DNA of 64,000 bases from Stichopus chloronotus (taxonomy: Eukaryota; Echinodermata; Holothuroidea; Aspidochirotida; Stichopodidae): positions 14,067,116 to 14,131,115 of the forward strand of contig CM037830.1 of NCBI GenBank assembly GCA_021234535.1, in the 5' to 3' direction. Made by a program: the position numbers and the translations under genes. A model generated the notes under the pieces. That model made no database searches, was not told the origin of the DNA, and was given only the letters and a program-made list of their open reading frames with translations. Below are positions 37,701 to 47,781 of the stretch, piece by piece (positions within the stretch are counted from its first letter, which is position 1; the number at the start of each line of letters is the position of its first letter).

Positions 37701-40700
37701 AGAGGTTAGTGGTTGGGAGAATTGAAACTGTCTGGGGTGATAAGTCTTTGTCTTTCAAAGACATTTCTGAAAGGGTCATCTTGAGTTGTTTCACGAAATT
37801 CATGAAATTGCTCCAATCGGCCAAGTTTACGTGCAAATGGCAAAATGGTCAAACTAATGGGATCCCTACGTGTGACATGCAAATGAACATCAACTTTGAA
37901 AGACTGATTAACTTTAAAATTTTGTTTTTTAAAAGTTCATGACCGAGCACTCTTTACTTTAGTATCAGTTCATATGCACACAGCAAGCCATGTACAAGCC
38001 ATGGTACAAAAATTCAACTTTTGGACAATGTTCATTGAATCTGAATTGCTTGACTAAAATGCTAATTGACATGTGGTTACACAGTAACGCTCAAAATTCT
38101 TACAAATTTATCGACATCAACTCAAATGTTCCTCTTTAAATCAAGCAACATTGCTTACTTGCAGAGCATGATGTCACTTTGTGATTATGATTTTAAAAAA
38201 ATCAGGAAACCTCCCAGTTTTCACACCCAAATCATGCGATCACTGTAGCTGATCAATAGTTACTAGAAACAAAGACTTGATGAGTAACGACTGTTGAAAG
38301 AAATGCCCTCAAAATTTTGACACAATCTGAAGGGGCATGCAGGAAGTGGGGGATTGGGGACAAAATTTGTAGAGCAATTTACTGTGTAAAATCTGCTTGT
38401 GTCCCTGCTGGTGACTTAATTGTCTTGCTCTCTCCTATTGTTATCTTTTGAATTTACGGAGACCCAGCACAATAGCAATGCTATTGACTACACAGTTTTA
38501 TGTTGTTTTTTTTTTTTGCGGAAAATTGTTGTCTATATCTTGTAACCTTGTGACTTTCACTGTGTGTGTGTAAAAATAGGATCAGAATCTTAAGAACCAC
38601 CAAATTATTTAACACTTCTTTTCTGCTCATCTAAGGTTTAATTTGTTTTTCTCATGAGATTATAGCAGTGTCTGACTAGTGTGTTGATAAAGTTTGAAGA
38701 ACTGTGGGAGCTTCTGTAATGTAAAAGTAGTTTGCCAATGCTTCCAGCAATTTACAGCATGCTGTAATTTGGACAATACAAATGACCTAGTAAGTTTAAA
38801 GAGAAAAAAAGAACTCTGAGTGATGACACAACATGGAAAAAAAATCCAGTTTACATCTCTTTCTAGTTGGTGCATTGCATCTATCATTACAGAGTGGTGC
38901 ATTCTTTTTCCCAAAATTTTTCTGTCAGATATCAACTGGATAGATACTGTAAGTCTGAGCAAGTTTGTAGTAAAACCCTTAAACCAGCACTTCAATTCTG
39001 TTAACCTGCCATGGATGATATACAAACTGATGGCTCTTTTGCTTCATTAGCAAACTGTTGTTATGAAATACAGTAAGAACTGTTTTAGGAAGAAGCTAGA
39101 AAAGCACAGTATAATGTCAGTATAAGAGCATGTAATTGGTGACACTGCATCAATTCTTACTGTAAGTAGCTCAGCCCTTTTTCACATTATTCAGTAGCTT
39201 CCAAAGGTGTAATGCCTTTTGCCATTATTCATTTGCCATGCTGCTTCTTTTTGACAGGTGAAAATAAATTATACTTTTACTTATTATGTGGTACCTGGTA
39301 CTTAGATTACTCTGCATGTATAGTGATGTACAATTTGATTAAAGCTTCCTCTCTCGTCTTGTTCCTGTGCTCCCTCCTCAAGATGACTGGTTTTCAGAGG
39401 AACTTGGTGACCCTGCTGGCATCTCAGTGGTGCTTGAAAGCTCCTGTGATCAAGAGGCGTACTGTCTTCGGAAAGTGGACAGCTCAAGCATCTGCCAAGT
39501 GCCACTGGAGGTAAAGTTTCTATTATACAATTTTCCTCAGTACAGTGGTGAAAAAATTGAAATACTCCAACCTCTAAACTGTAAATGATGTACAAATTGG
39601 GATGGCTCTCCTTGTGTCAGATGACCTAAAGCTGTTTTATATGTCTTTTAACCACCAAAACAAATGAACTTCAGTTCTATATTGCCAGCTATTATTGGTG
39701 CATCGCTGAAATTACTCAAGAATACTCTGTGGTGGGAAGATCTTAATTGTGGGTGTACCTGAACAAGAAACACATGATGTCAAAACCTCAAATTAGGTTC
39801 GTAGGATTTCCCTCAGAGAATGTAGACACAGTGATGGCGAACATATTCCTTGACCCTTGCATGGTTAATATCACTCCCTCACTGTGTAATTTATGGGACA
39901 GTGAGGTGTTGGATGAAGATGAAGGAAACAGCAAGTTATGAAAAAGGAATAAAACTAAGTGTAACATTCAATTTGCCACTGTGTCAGTGGACAAATGATT
40001 AGGAAATTTTCATGCCATGAAATGGTCCCATGCATAAATGAAAATTTCTAAATACCTGATATATGTGCCTTTGATCCGGTTTTTAAACTGCAGACAGGAA
40101 ATGAGAACAATTGGTCAAAGGACTCGAGATATAAACATGACATGCATTGCTGCACAACTTCTGTGGCAAACTGTATTGGAGTATGACTCAATATTTTAGA
40201 TGTAAACTTCAGTACTGTTTAGAAATATAGTCATAATTACTGTCCTGTTTTTTTACCAACATGAGGGGCTTCGAAGGTAACATCTGATTTTTCTTATGAG
40301 TGAGGCAAATCCCTGATAGAGAGGACTTGCAATGCAGGTAATAAAAGACACTTCAGAAGGAGCAGTATCAAAAACAGATTTGAAAGTACACTTACGACAA
40401 AAATGAATGTGACATGTTCCTCACCTATACAGTTTTGATATTATTTAATCTTTACTATCCGTAGTCCTTGTCCAGATGTATCCTCAATTTACTGCATTCT
40501 ATTACCAAATCCAGCTCTGAGATGTCTTTTGGCATTTTTTGTCTTCAAAGTTACAACTTCCCCCCTCAATTGCAAATCTGATGTGATCAATTAAAGTTAT
40601 AATGTTAAATTCTCATTACCTCTTTGCTGATCAGTTTTGGAGATTCCAGCCTTTATAGAAGTTTTTATCACAGTTCTTCAATGAATTTTAATGAGAAAAG

Positions 40701-43700
40701 CTGACACAATGGAGAAAAGTTTTGTTCTTGGTTGCACGCACGGCACAAACAAGTCCCCCGTAAAATCACGGACAACCCATTTCTTTTATATCGTAGTGCA
40801 TTCATAGATCAGCTGCTGTTCAGCATGCAAATGTGTTGCCTACCAGCCTACACAGGTCTCATATTAAGCAGCAGGGTAGATTTGATTTGCATATATCTTC
40901 AGTGGATGGAACTCGCAGATTTTAAGTAACTACAAAATGTACTGAATATTTATATTAAAGTGTGCAAAGTTAGTGCAGCTAGGAATTTTTATCAAGTTAA
41001 GAAATTGTGTCTTGATGACATTCACAGTTTCTGTTTTACAATCAGATGTCTTGTACAACCTTTACATTGGTCACTCATTGATTCATATTCTGTTTATCTG
41101 GCAAACTTTACGAAGGTAAACATGGTAAAGACTTACAGAACAACAGGCAGCTAGTATACAAGAATTGGAATTAGTCTTAATCCCTCAGAATTATCACAGT
41201 TTATTCTTATTAGGCTGTAAGTGTGAGGGATACTGAAAAGCATTGCAAAATTCATCCTGTAAAAAATTACCCTGTCCTTTCTTCAGGAGGCAGAAAGCTA
41301 CAAGAGCAATCTATCTAGTCTTACCAATGAGCTGATACATCAGTATTCTCAAAGCAACACGGAGAACATCATTCAACTGTTGACTTTGCTTGGAGGCGAC
41401 ATATTCACAACTCTGAGCAGCAAGCTGAAGGACCAGTCAGAGAGGACTGTTGAGGACCTCTCAGAAATCACATTACACGTCGGCAGACTTGCTAGTGCCA
41501 GGTAAGATAGGTAATGCAGTGTGATTGACAAGCAGTTAAATGTATGGCTCATCGATACCAAGAGCATTTTTAGAAATGGAAATGTCTGATTTGTAAACCA
41601 GAAGCAGGTTGTTTTGCATATCTCCTATTCTGTGACTTTTGTTTTTGATAATAAAGTAACCTATACAGATATGTTGGCATGTGTGTGTGTTTGTTATGGT
41701 TGCATGCTTGTAGAAAGGACATTTGGCTCCAATTCTTGTTTTGCATTATGGTTGTTACACATTGAGTACAAGAAGCTTAGTGTTTTTGGTAAAGGTCAAA
41801 GGTAATTAGAGGTCAAAAGTGGTCAAATTACATAAAACAAGAAGGAAAGCATAAATAGATCATTTTTTGTAGGTGCACCACAATGAGTGCAAGAAGCCTG
41901 TGGTTTGTGGTAGACAGCAGTCATTTGAGGTTGGCAGGGGTCACACTACAGAAGTTAACATATGCAATATCTTTTAAAAGGGATGCTTGTACTGAAGTCA
42001 TACATATTTACCATGGTGTACTACAATTACAACTTAATATCTTGTTGATGGAGGTTTGTGGTCAGCACAGGGTCAAACCACAAAAAGACCTTATTAGAAT
42101 AAAGTCTCAAGAAGCAAAAGTAAGACTGGACAATCAAGAGCATGTGCATCCATACATCCCTCTGCATATTCTCTTAACCCCAACCCCCCCTTGTGGTACA
42201 ACCGCGTAACTAGCCTACAAAAGCACAACAGAAGTCAGTTTGTTTTATGACTTGGTGCAATAACAATGTAACAATGTAATAAAGACAGTTGGTATCAGGG
42301 ATGATACATTTTTAGTGTTTATATTGGCATCCAAAAATGCAAACCTAGCTCAGTGGTTGTCTTCATATTATGAAACACCACCATCAGATAATGCCATATG
42401 AAGAACATTTAAAAACGGACATTATGAATCTCTGAAAGAACTGGTTGAAACACTCAAGTTATACAGTATGGAAGCAGATTTCTTAAACTTGTTAAAAGTC
42501 TGTACATAATTCTCAAGAGACTGCAGTTCTTTCCTCACAAAGAACTTTCATTTTATAGTTCACTTTCCTGTCAGATGAAGTTCTCATTTATGAAAGGAAG
42601 GAAAGAAAGAACTGAAAGTACTAATCACCCTCAGATTTCATGGGTAGATGGTGAGAGGATGCCTCAACAATGAAACATTGATAGCTATGGTGCAATTTGT
42701 AAGTCTAATGCTCCTAGTAGCAATGCTTTACTCAAGATATACCAACTCCCAAGTGAAAGAAGTATGATAACTCTTGTTGTCACTTCACAGATTTCATCAG
42801 AAGACCAATGGTGAACAACCAATGGAGGTGGATGCATCCAGTCAGATGACCACCTGCGAGGACTTGGAAGAAATAGAGATGAAAGATGCTCTCACAGGAT
42901 TCGATGATTACAATCGTTGTGGAGTGGAGGGATGTCTCCATAGCATCAGGTGAGCTGAATTGCAATTTTTGCATTGGGTGGAATTTAACTTTTACTGTGT
43001 ATCATTTCAGTTTGACATTTGGTCTTGTCACAAATCATCAGTAAATTTGTGCTTGCATTTCTTGTTGGCTTGATATTTCGTCACTTTTAAGGACACTTTT
43101 ACTTGAAAATTTCATACAGTTCAACCATTTGTAAGTATTATGTTCCAATTTTATCGACAATATCATTGTCTTTCATAGCTCAGGTGTTTTCAACTGGCAA
43201 TGTTGTAGAGCTCAGTGCAGTCATGGACTGCCAAAGAAATTGCAAAATTCTAACCTTTTACTCAATACATCCAACAGTGAAGTGAGCATCACTGTAATAT
43301 TCCCTTCAAATCGTTTCGTCTTTGAAGGAGAATAACAAACAGAAAGAAGAAACTGATTGGTCTAACGGTAAGAGTGGCCCTGCCACTGCTGGGTTGTGCT
43401 GACATGATGTACGACATCGCTCTGAGTGACAAGTCAACATTAATCTTGGGTCGCCGCGGGGTGGGGAAGACCACCCTGCTCCGTGAACTGGCCAGATGCC
43501 TTAGCGACACCGTGGGGAATAAGGTGGTGGTGATTGACACTTGCAATGAGGTGATGATGATCAGAAAGATTTTACTGGCTTATACAACCTCAACTGCTGA
43601 GCTTCTTCATATCTGATCATGTGCACTTGTTGTTGATTGCTTTAAATTGTCTATCTCTTACTTAGTTGTTGATATGACAATGGCTTCTGTGCAAAGCAGG

Positions 43701-46700
43701 CACAGCACTGGCATGGTGCGTACGTCTGATGCTGACTATGAATAAAATAACATGCTCATGTGTTCACTTGCAATTTTAATGTCAATTCACATTGGATTGT
43801 TAAAATTTTACTTTGTATTAATTAAAGTAATGAATCTGATTGTTTTACACAATAGTCAGATAATATTGCAGTAAAATTTGTTTGAAATTTGGATTGCATC
43901 CCATAAAGATCTTTGTGCTTTTCCATCCTAGATTGCTGGAGACTGTGATACACCTCACTTCTCAATCGGCAGAGCCAGCCGTCTTCAGGTTAGTTTAGGA
44001 GAATCATCAAAGTCATTAGACAATGTTTGTGATGTTATTGGTACTGAAAGAGGTGAATTTCCTAGTCTAATATCTCAGTACTATATTGAGATGTTGTAAA
44101 ACCACTCAGCTTTCATTCTAATAGAAGAGAATTGTTATCTTCTATCCATTGGTAACAGGTTTGCACCATACCATTTTGTGAATGAGTGAGGTACTCAACA
44201 AATCCAAGATGAATCAATTTTGACCCATATACCGGCCGTGCATGCTAGGACAATTGGGGCAGAATAACTTGATGGCAAAGGTGCAGTCACAAACATGGGC
44301 ATTTATTTGTATAGGCTACAGTGTTCATGTGAAGGAATTGAATCTGCAAGGGAAATCACCCTTCAGAAAATTTTTTTAGATATTTGGGGGCAAGAAGACT
44401 TTCACTTTGTGAGAGCTTGCAAGGGGGCAAAACGAATCGGCCACAGAACATTGCAGTTTTTATGTAAACTAGACTACATCTTGATGTGGAGTTAACAAGC
44501 ACAGAAGTCTGGTCAAAAGTCAGAGGAAAGATAGTGTGAACAACTGCAAAAAATACCATATATAACTGGTAGCCTAACATGATGATTAGCCTAACCACCT
44601 CTGCAAGAATGTTTCATCGTCACAGTAAACAGTAGACTATTTTGTAAATTTGTGGACTTCAGACAATTTATAGAAACATTTAAATATTTTATAGTTTGTT
44701 TATTTATCCCAGTGATTTAAAGATGTGAATACATTTGATGTTTTGGTTGACACTGCCTGTAGAAAAATGGCTTCGTTAGTAGGCCAGGCCAGTAACTTGT
44801 AAGGATTACAGTACCTTGCGACATAAGTGATGTCGTATGGTTTTTTGTTTCCATGGCAAGTCACGAAGTAATCGCTCATGGGGTATACTTTGTTGGTTTG
44901 ATGCGAGCTTCACAGGTATCTAACTGAGAGCTATTTATCTGGGCCATCTTGGGAATCTCTTGAAATTTTGGCGGTAACTTGGCAACTTGACCCATTTACA
45001 TTCGAGACAGGTGACAAAGTAACTTGTAACTTGACAAAGTATCTTTCTTGGCAATATCCCAAAAGCTGCCATTCGTGGATACCACTAACAGTGTTGACTA
45101 CAGCTAGACTGTTGGAGGTGTATGTTGTATACAGTTACAACTGCTTCTATTGAATGAAAAAATGTTGTTCAGTTGAAAGTTGTGCAGCTTGTACTTGTGC
45201 AATTTATTTAATATCTTTTCTATTAGTGGAGAAAAAACAGTGGTTCTAACAATGATTCTGGTCTTTGTGAGTGATCATGGTGAATGAAGAAACTAAATTT
45301 ACGCTCACGTGACTCTGAGATGAAATAGTAGAGATCGTTGTAATGTTTCATTCTGCTGTTATTAGAATGCACTGTTTGCATCAATATCTTATGAGGATTT
45401 TTTTTTGTTTTTGCTGTTTTCTGAGTAGGTGAAGGAGGCAAGCCATGTTCTCCTACAATTGTGTGTTTTTTTTTTAAATGGGGCACTATGATAGGTATCA
45501 TGATTATTACTGGTTTCAATGAAATCGTAAGCTTTGTAATCAAGATGACAAGTCTGTGTTGTGTGACACCATGCTTGCAAACACTAAACAATATTTCAAT
45601 GTAGCTTGGTCAAATTAGTTGTGAAAATATTGTAAATGTGATATTTCATGAAGGGGAGTTTGGCCAGATTTCTGCTAGGATATGTAGGTGTACCTGATCA
45701 AGTACAAGTATAGCTGAGGTCAAGGGTCACTTGGGTTCAAATAGTGGAAACATTCTAAATATGATAACTTAAGAAGTGATGTTTGGACAGATCTAATATT
45801 TTGTATGCACTTGAACCTTTTGAGTACCTGTAGGCTAATGTTTGTGGCAGCTGAGGTCAAAGGTCATTTGGGGTTAACAGGGGTCAAGTAGTGAAATCCT
45901 TGTAAGCATATTATCATAAGGGAGGGAGGCTTGTCGTTATGTCATATTTGTAGTGGCAAGTGTAATATTGATTGTAAATGCATAGATTATATTTGGTGCC
46001 TCAGATCATTTGGTTTAAACAAGGGTTAACAATATGTGCCACATGTGGAATTCCATTGACAGGAACCTGAACATATCTCTCATTTGGTACATATGTAGGA
46101 CATGTGCATGTTTGAGTTACAATAGACCTATCTGTCAATCATATGCTATAAGGTAAACGATGTTGCTGTGTATATGTAGTTGTTATAAGAAATTACTGAA
46201 ACGTTTTACTGACCAGGCATGTTGGGCATCCTCACCAACAGTGTATGTAAGATTCAAAGGTGAATCATCAAAACCACAATGCCTTTGGGCTTTCTGGTCA
46301 AGTTACGGAAAGCTTATGCTGTTATCTGCAAACTTCAAATGAAAAAGATTCAATTGAATCACTAAATGAGTCAGGTACTTGCAAAGTTTGAACACACTGT
46401 TTTAGACTTGGGAAATAAAGGCCTGTCTTCAATAGTGTTTTTTTTAAATATCCTATGTAATGCCCAATAAATCTCTAATTTCCAGGGAGATATAAGATCA
46501 AAGTGTCCACCTTTCTTGGTACAATGTGAAAGAGAAAGCCTAATTTTGCATTATTCAACAAAAGTTTTACCATCACTTGTCAGTCCAGCTCCGTGAAATG
46601 TCATCCTTCAGATTTTCCAGTGGGCACGAATGTTAGAGAACAGGTCACCTGACTTAAGTACGTGCTTACTGATAAAATGATCTGAATCACTGATAGTGCA

Positions 46701-47781
46701 GCATACAACCAATATGTGGACAGGTCAGATGTTGAAAGCTAGGCTTTATATATGTCAGGCTTTACATATGTCAGTAGATAGCAGTGATACCAGTCTTGAC
46801 ACTGATAGGGGTTAACATGTATCAGTATAAAGTTAGTTAAGTGTTCTCAGATGTAAAATTCAAGATTATTGGATTGTTCTTTTCCAGTTGTGATATTAAC
46901 CAACCCATCCCAGAATTGTAAGTCATTTGCAAGTTAAGTTCTAGTCTATGGTTGTTATGTCTGAGTTAAAAGTTGCAAGTCACCACGTCACAATTCACTC
47001 AGGTCATACCTTTCTATATTGCTGTCAGGCCGAGAATGATGATCGAGGCAGTAATTTTGTATGTCACATGACCTTGAGCGAAGTAATCTTTCTCAATGAG
47101 AAATTGCATAGTAAAGCTTCCTTTGAATACTCCCTTTTACCTTTGTGGTGATCAGTGTGTATGGATAGACCATAAGAGTCTCTTTGAGTGAGACAGGCTA
47201 CTCATCACCAAAGGATAATCATATATGGCACTATCAGCAAATGTTATTTTCAGTTTTAACTTTACCTGGTTGTTCATTACCTCTCACAGGTAGACAGTCC
47301 AGACCAACAACACCGAGTGATCTCAGAAAGTGCCAAAAATCACAATCCCGATGTTGTCATCATTGACCTGATAGAACTGCCAAATGATATTTCTGCAATC
47401 TCTCGCATCTGTAAACAAGGCATCAAGGTCATCGCGGGAGTGAGCAGAGACTCTGTCTCAAGTCTCCTTCATGATGAAAACCTGTCACAGATGTTCAATC
47501 CTGGGAGCATTGACTTTCTGGATGACATGAGCTCCTTGGACTCCGCTGGTGCCTTAACTAAATCAAAACTCAGGCCTGTGTTTGAAGCTTTGGTGGAAAT
47601 GAAAGAGACGGATCGCTGGCACATACATGACTTGATGTATACGCTATCCAATGTCAGCAATGGCCAAGCATATAGGGTACAGGAGAGGACCCGCACAGGT
47701 CTCAATCGAAGGCAGGCAGGATGGGAACAAGATATATTACTGAGAGAGAAGGTTATCAACCCACATGATGCATTGCATTAA
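27989..47781 (+). CDS. Gene B: four wHTH modules fused to a SpoIIIAA/Ycf45-type ATPase
   Basis: Spliced coding region: 27989-28736, 30329-31099, 32101-32865, 36420-37196, 39383-39510, 41287-41501, 42791-42949, 43328-43550, 43932-43988, 47290-47781. All introns are GT-AG. The sum is 4335 nt, exactly 1444 codons plus stop. Residues 1-1020 are four ~255-aa modules, one per exon, each with three apparent winged-helix segments (wing pattern FxxLVxxxxSFxxMxDxIxL). Residues ~1064-1444 match the SpoIIIAA/Ycf45 NTPase family: N-terminal EITLHVGR region, FDDYNRCGVE, Walker A 1229-1237, DTCNEIAGD 1258-1266, Walker B ending D1307, and the PVFEALVEM C-terminal strand. Family knowledge: these ATPases are often joined to nucleic-acid-binding domains (R3H in plants). 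A nucleic-acid-handling NTPase is my inference. The Leu after the Walker B Asp leaves catalysis in doubt. The start ATG is conserved in copy C and has an A at -3 and G at +4. Confidence 0.85.
30329..31099 (+). CDS. Gene B exon 2, module R2
   Basis: Codes residues 250-506; a junction Gly (G|GT) opens the module. It shows FDEEDIVLFKDILQNGPLSW, then SPDFISL, SLLKYDDIFHL, CGPLAIPFDSFFQ, KLKYFLNLCGGTC and DKIQLCKSHLW. It is much closer to R4 than to R1 or R3, pointing to an internal exon duplication. Acceptor atttccag, donor CATCAG|gtgaga, phase 1 at both ends. Copy C carries a near-identical exon at 62222-62992 and copy A a broken one at 2322-3080. Confidence 0.87.
31775..31935. repeat. 16-bp minisatellite (GGAACATTGAACCTCA type), gene B intron 2
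   Basis: About ten imperfect units of ggaacattgaacctca form. It is the counterpart of 4500-4690 in copy A. It is intronic and non-coding. Confidence 0.8.
32101..32865 (+). CDS. Gene B exon 3, module R3 (divergent)
   Basis: Codes residues 507-761. It is the most diverged module. It has MSWKEFMKKF in place of LSWxFF, a longer first segment (DRKGKKLLCLSKDFVALD), and a clear wing motif YDSFCEFLGKFPMIFSV. It then has FPSFFVKEKEGALP, KLKYFVNICGSDSD and LSLKKELQLVDSDE. Acceptor tgttctag, donor GACATTG|gtaaag, phase 1 at both ends. The linker at its end is polar and low in complexity. The divergence from R2/R4 suggests a different binding role; this is inference. Confidence 0.85.
33387..34881. mobile_element. 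Satellite-bearing inserted element (144-bp units)
   Basis: About eight to nine head-to-tail units of ~144 bp. The phrase gtaaacacgatatctc starts at 33611, 33755, 33901, 34045, 34192, 34336, 34470 and 34612. The array has non-repeated ends: attccttcccgaaggcag at the left, and caaggaatcacaaagcc near the right. A second element with the same ends is at 53172-54367. Copy A lacks the insertion at the homologous site (about 6611), so the array moved as a unit. Transposition class is unknown. Confidence 0.8.
34935..35279. mobile_element. TTAA-site MITE, family 2 (345 bp)
   Basis: TIRs AGGGAAATAAG and CTTATTTCCCT, flanked by TTAA at 34931-34934 and 35280-35283. Copy A has the undisturbed site (gatTTAAactgc near 6654). 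It is AT-rich and non-coding. The insertion lies in intron 3 of gene B. Confidence 0.88.
36420..37196 (+). CDS. Gene B exon 4, module R4
   Basis: Codes residues 762-1020. It shows FDERDIALFKDILQEGPLSW, SPDFISLNDVRSTGL, SLLKYKDVFLLPLDGG, CGPLAIPFDSFFQLQGK, KLKYFVNLCGGTC, ESFFELVSSQKSFRLMADR and IQLCKSHLW. It is colinear with R2 throughout. Acceptor tttctgcag, donor AGCTCAG|gtagga, phase 1 at both ends. No counterpart is present in copy A. For copy C it would lie beyond the window. Confidence 0.87.
37197..39382. other. Gene B intron 4
   Basis: Non-coding. It contains an old copy of the family-1 TTAA MITE (37771-38135). The rest is AT-rich sequence with no feature recognised. Confidence 0.55.
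37771..38135 (-). mobile_element. Old, diverged family-1 TTAA MITE
   Basis: Alignable along its length with 59012-59379 (for example aagggtcatcttgagttgtt at the left and catcaactcaaatgttcctc at the right). It has many substitutions and a decayed left TTAA; the right TTAA is at 38136-38139. It shows the family was active over a long period. Confidence 0.65.
39383..39510 (+). CDS. Gene B exon 5, linker
   Basis: Codes residues 1021-1063 (starts DDWFSEELGDPAGISVVLES). It is an acidic linker between the modules and the ATPase, with no recognised domain. Preceding intron end ctcctcaag, donor CTGGAG|gtaaag, phase 0. It is supported mainly because it restores the frame from exon 4 to exon 6 and has clean splice sites. 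It has no second copy in the window for comparison. Confidence 0.7.
41287..41501 (+). CDS. Gene B exon 6, start of the Ycf45-like domain
   Basis: Codes residues 1064-1135. It contains NTENIIQLLTLLGGDIFTTL and then ERTVEDLSEITLHVGRLASAR. This fits the N-terminal region of SpoIIIAA/Ycf45 proteins (lpxxlrexLxxLxxxxLxEIxLRxGRP). Acceptor ctttcttcag, donor GCCAG|gtaaga, phase 2. It is missing in copy A. Confidence 0.78.
42791..42949 (+). CDS. Gene B exon 7
   Basis: Codes residues 1135-1188. A polar linker (QKTNGEQPMEVDASSQMTT) is followed by EDLEEIEMKDALTGFDDYN and CGVEGCLHSI. The latter matches the family motif in which a conserved N-R-x-G-x-E box precedes LHRI. It is 159 nt, acceptor cttcacag, donor CATCAG|gtgagc. 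Confidence 0.85.
43328..43550 (+). CDS. Gene B exon 8, Walker A
   Basis: Codes residues 1188-1262. RRITNRKKKLIGLTVRV parallels the 'IRNRkGkIiGLTxRVGR' stretch of Ycf45. It is followed by STLILGRRGVGKTTLLRELA, with Walker A residues G1229, G1234, K1235, T1236. VVVIDTCNE closes the exon, equivalent to 'VVIVDTSNE'. The family-typical Pro after the first Gly-Arg is Arg1231 here; copy A keeps Pro. Donor GAG|gtgatg, phase 0. Confidence 0.9.
43932..43988 (+). CDS. Gene B exon 9 (19 codons)
   Basis: Codes IAGDCDTPHFSIGRASRLQ (1263-1281), the counterpart of the family box IAGDGDIPHPAIGRARRMQ. It is too short to be found by length, but the motif, both splice sites and the copy A equivalent (20445-20501) fix it. 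Acceptor catcctag, donor CTTCAG|gttagt. Confidence 0.88.
43989..47289. other. Gene B intron 9
   Basis: 3.3 kb, versus 650 bp in copy A. About 44035-46690 is present only in B, so it is an insertion here or a deletion in A. Diverged AGGTCA-repeat remnants lie near 45650-46060. No exon was recognised. Confidence 0.55.
47290..47781 (+). CDS. Gene B exon 10, Walker B and C-terminus
   Basis: Codes residues 1282-1444 and TAA. VDSPDQQHRVISESAKNHNP precedes the Walker B strand DVVIIDLIELP. The family has 'VIVIDEIG', so the Glu following the Asp is Leu1308, with a Glu two residues on (1310). The family 'GTAHG' is AGVSR here. DENLSQMF, KLRPVFEALVEM and HIHDLMYTLSNV match the C-terminal part of Ycf45 proteins. 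The tail is basic (RTRTGLNRRQAGW). A weak ATTAAA signal follows at 47810-47815. Confidence 0.87.
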   Translation, partial: VDSPDQQHRVISESAKNHNPDVVIIDLIELPNDISAISRICKQGIKVIAGVSRDSVSSLLHDENLSQMFNPGSIDFLDDMSSLDSAGALTKSKLRPVFEALVEMKETDRWHIHDLMYTLSNVSNGQAYRVQERTRTGLNRRQAGWEQDILLREKVINPHDALH

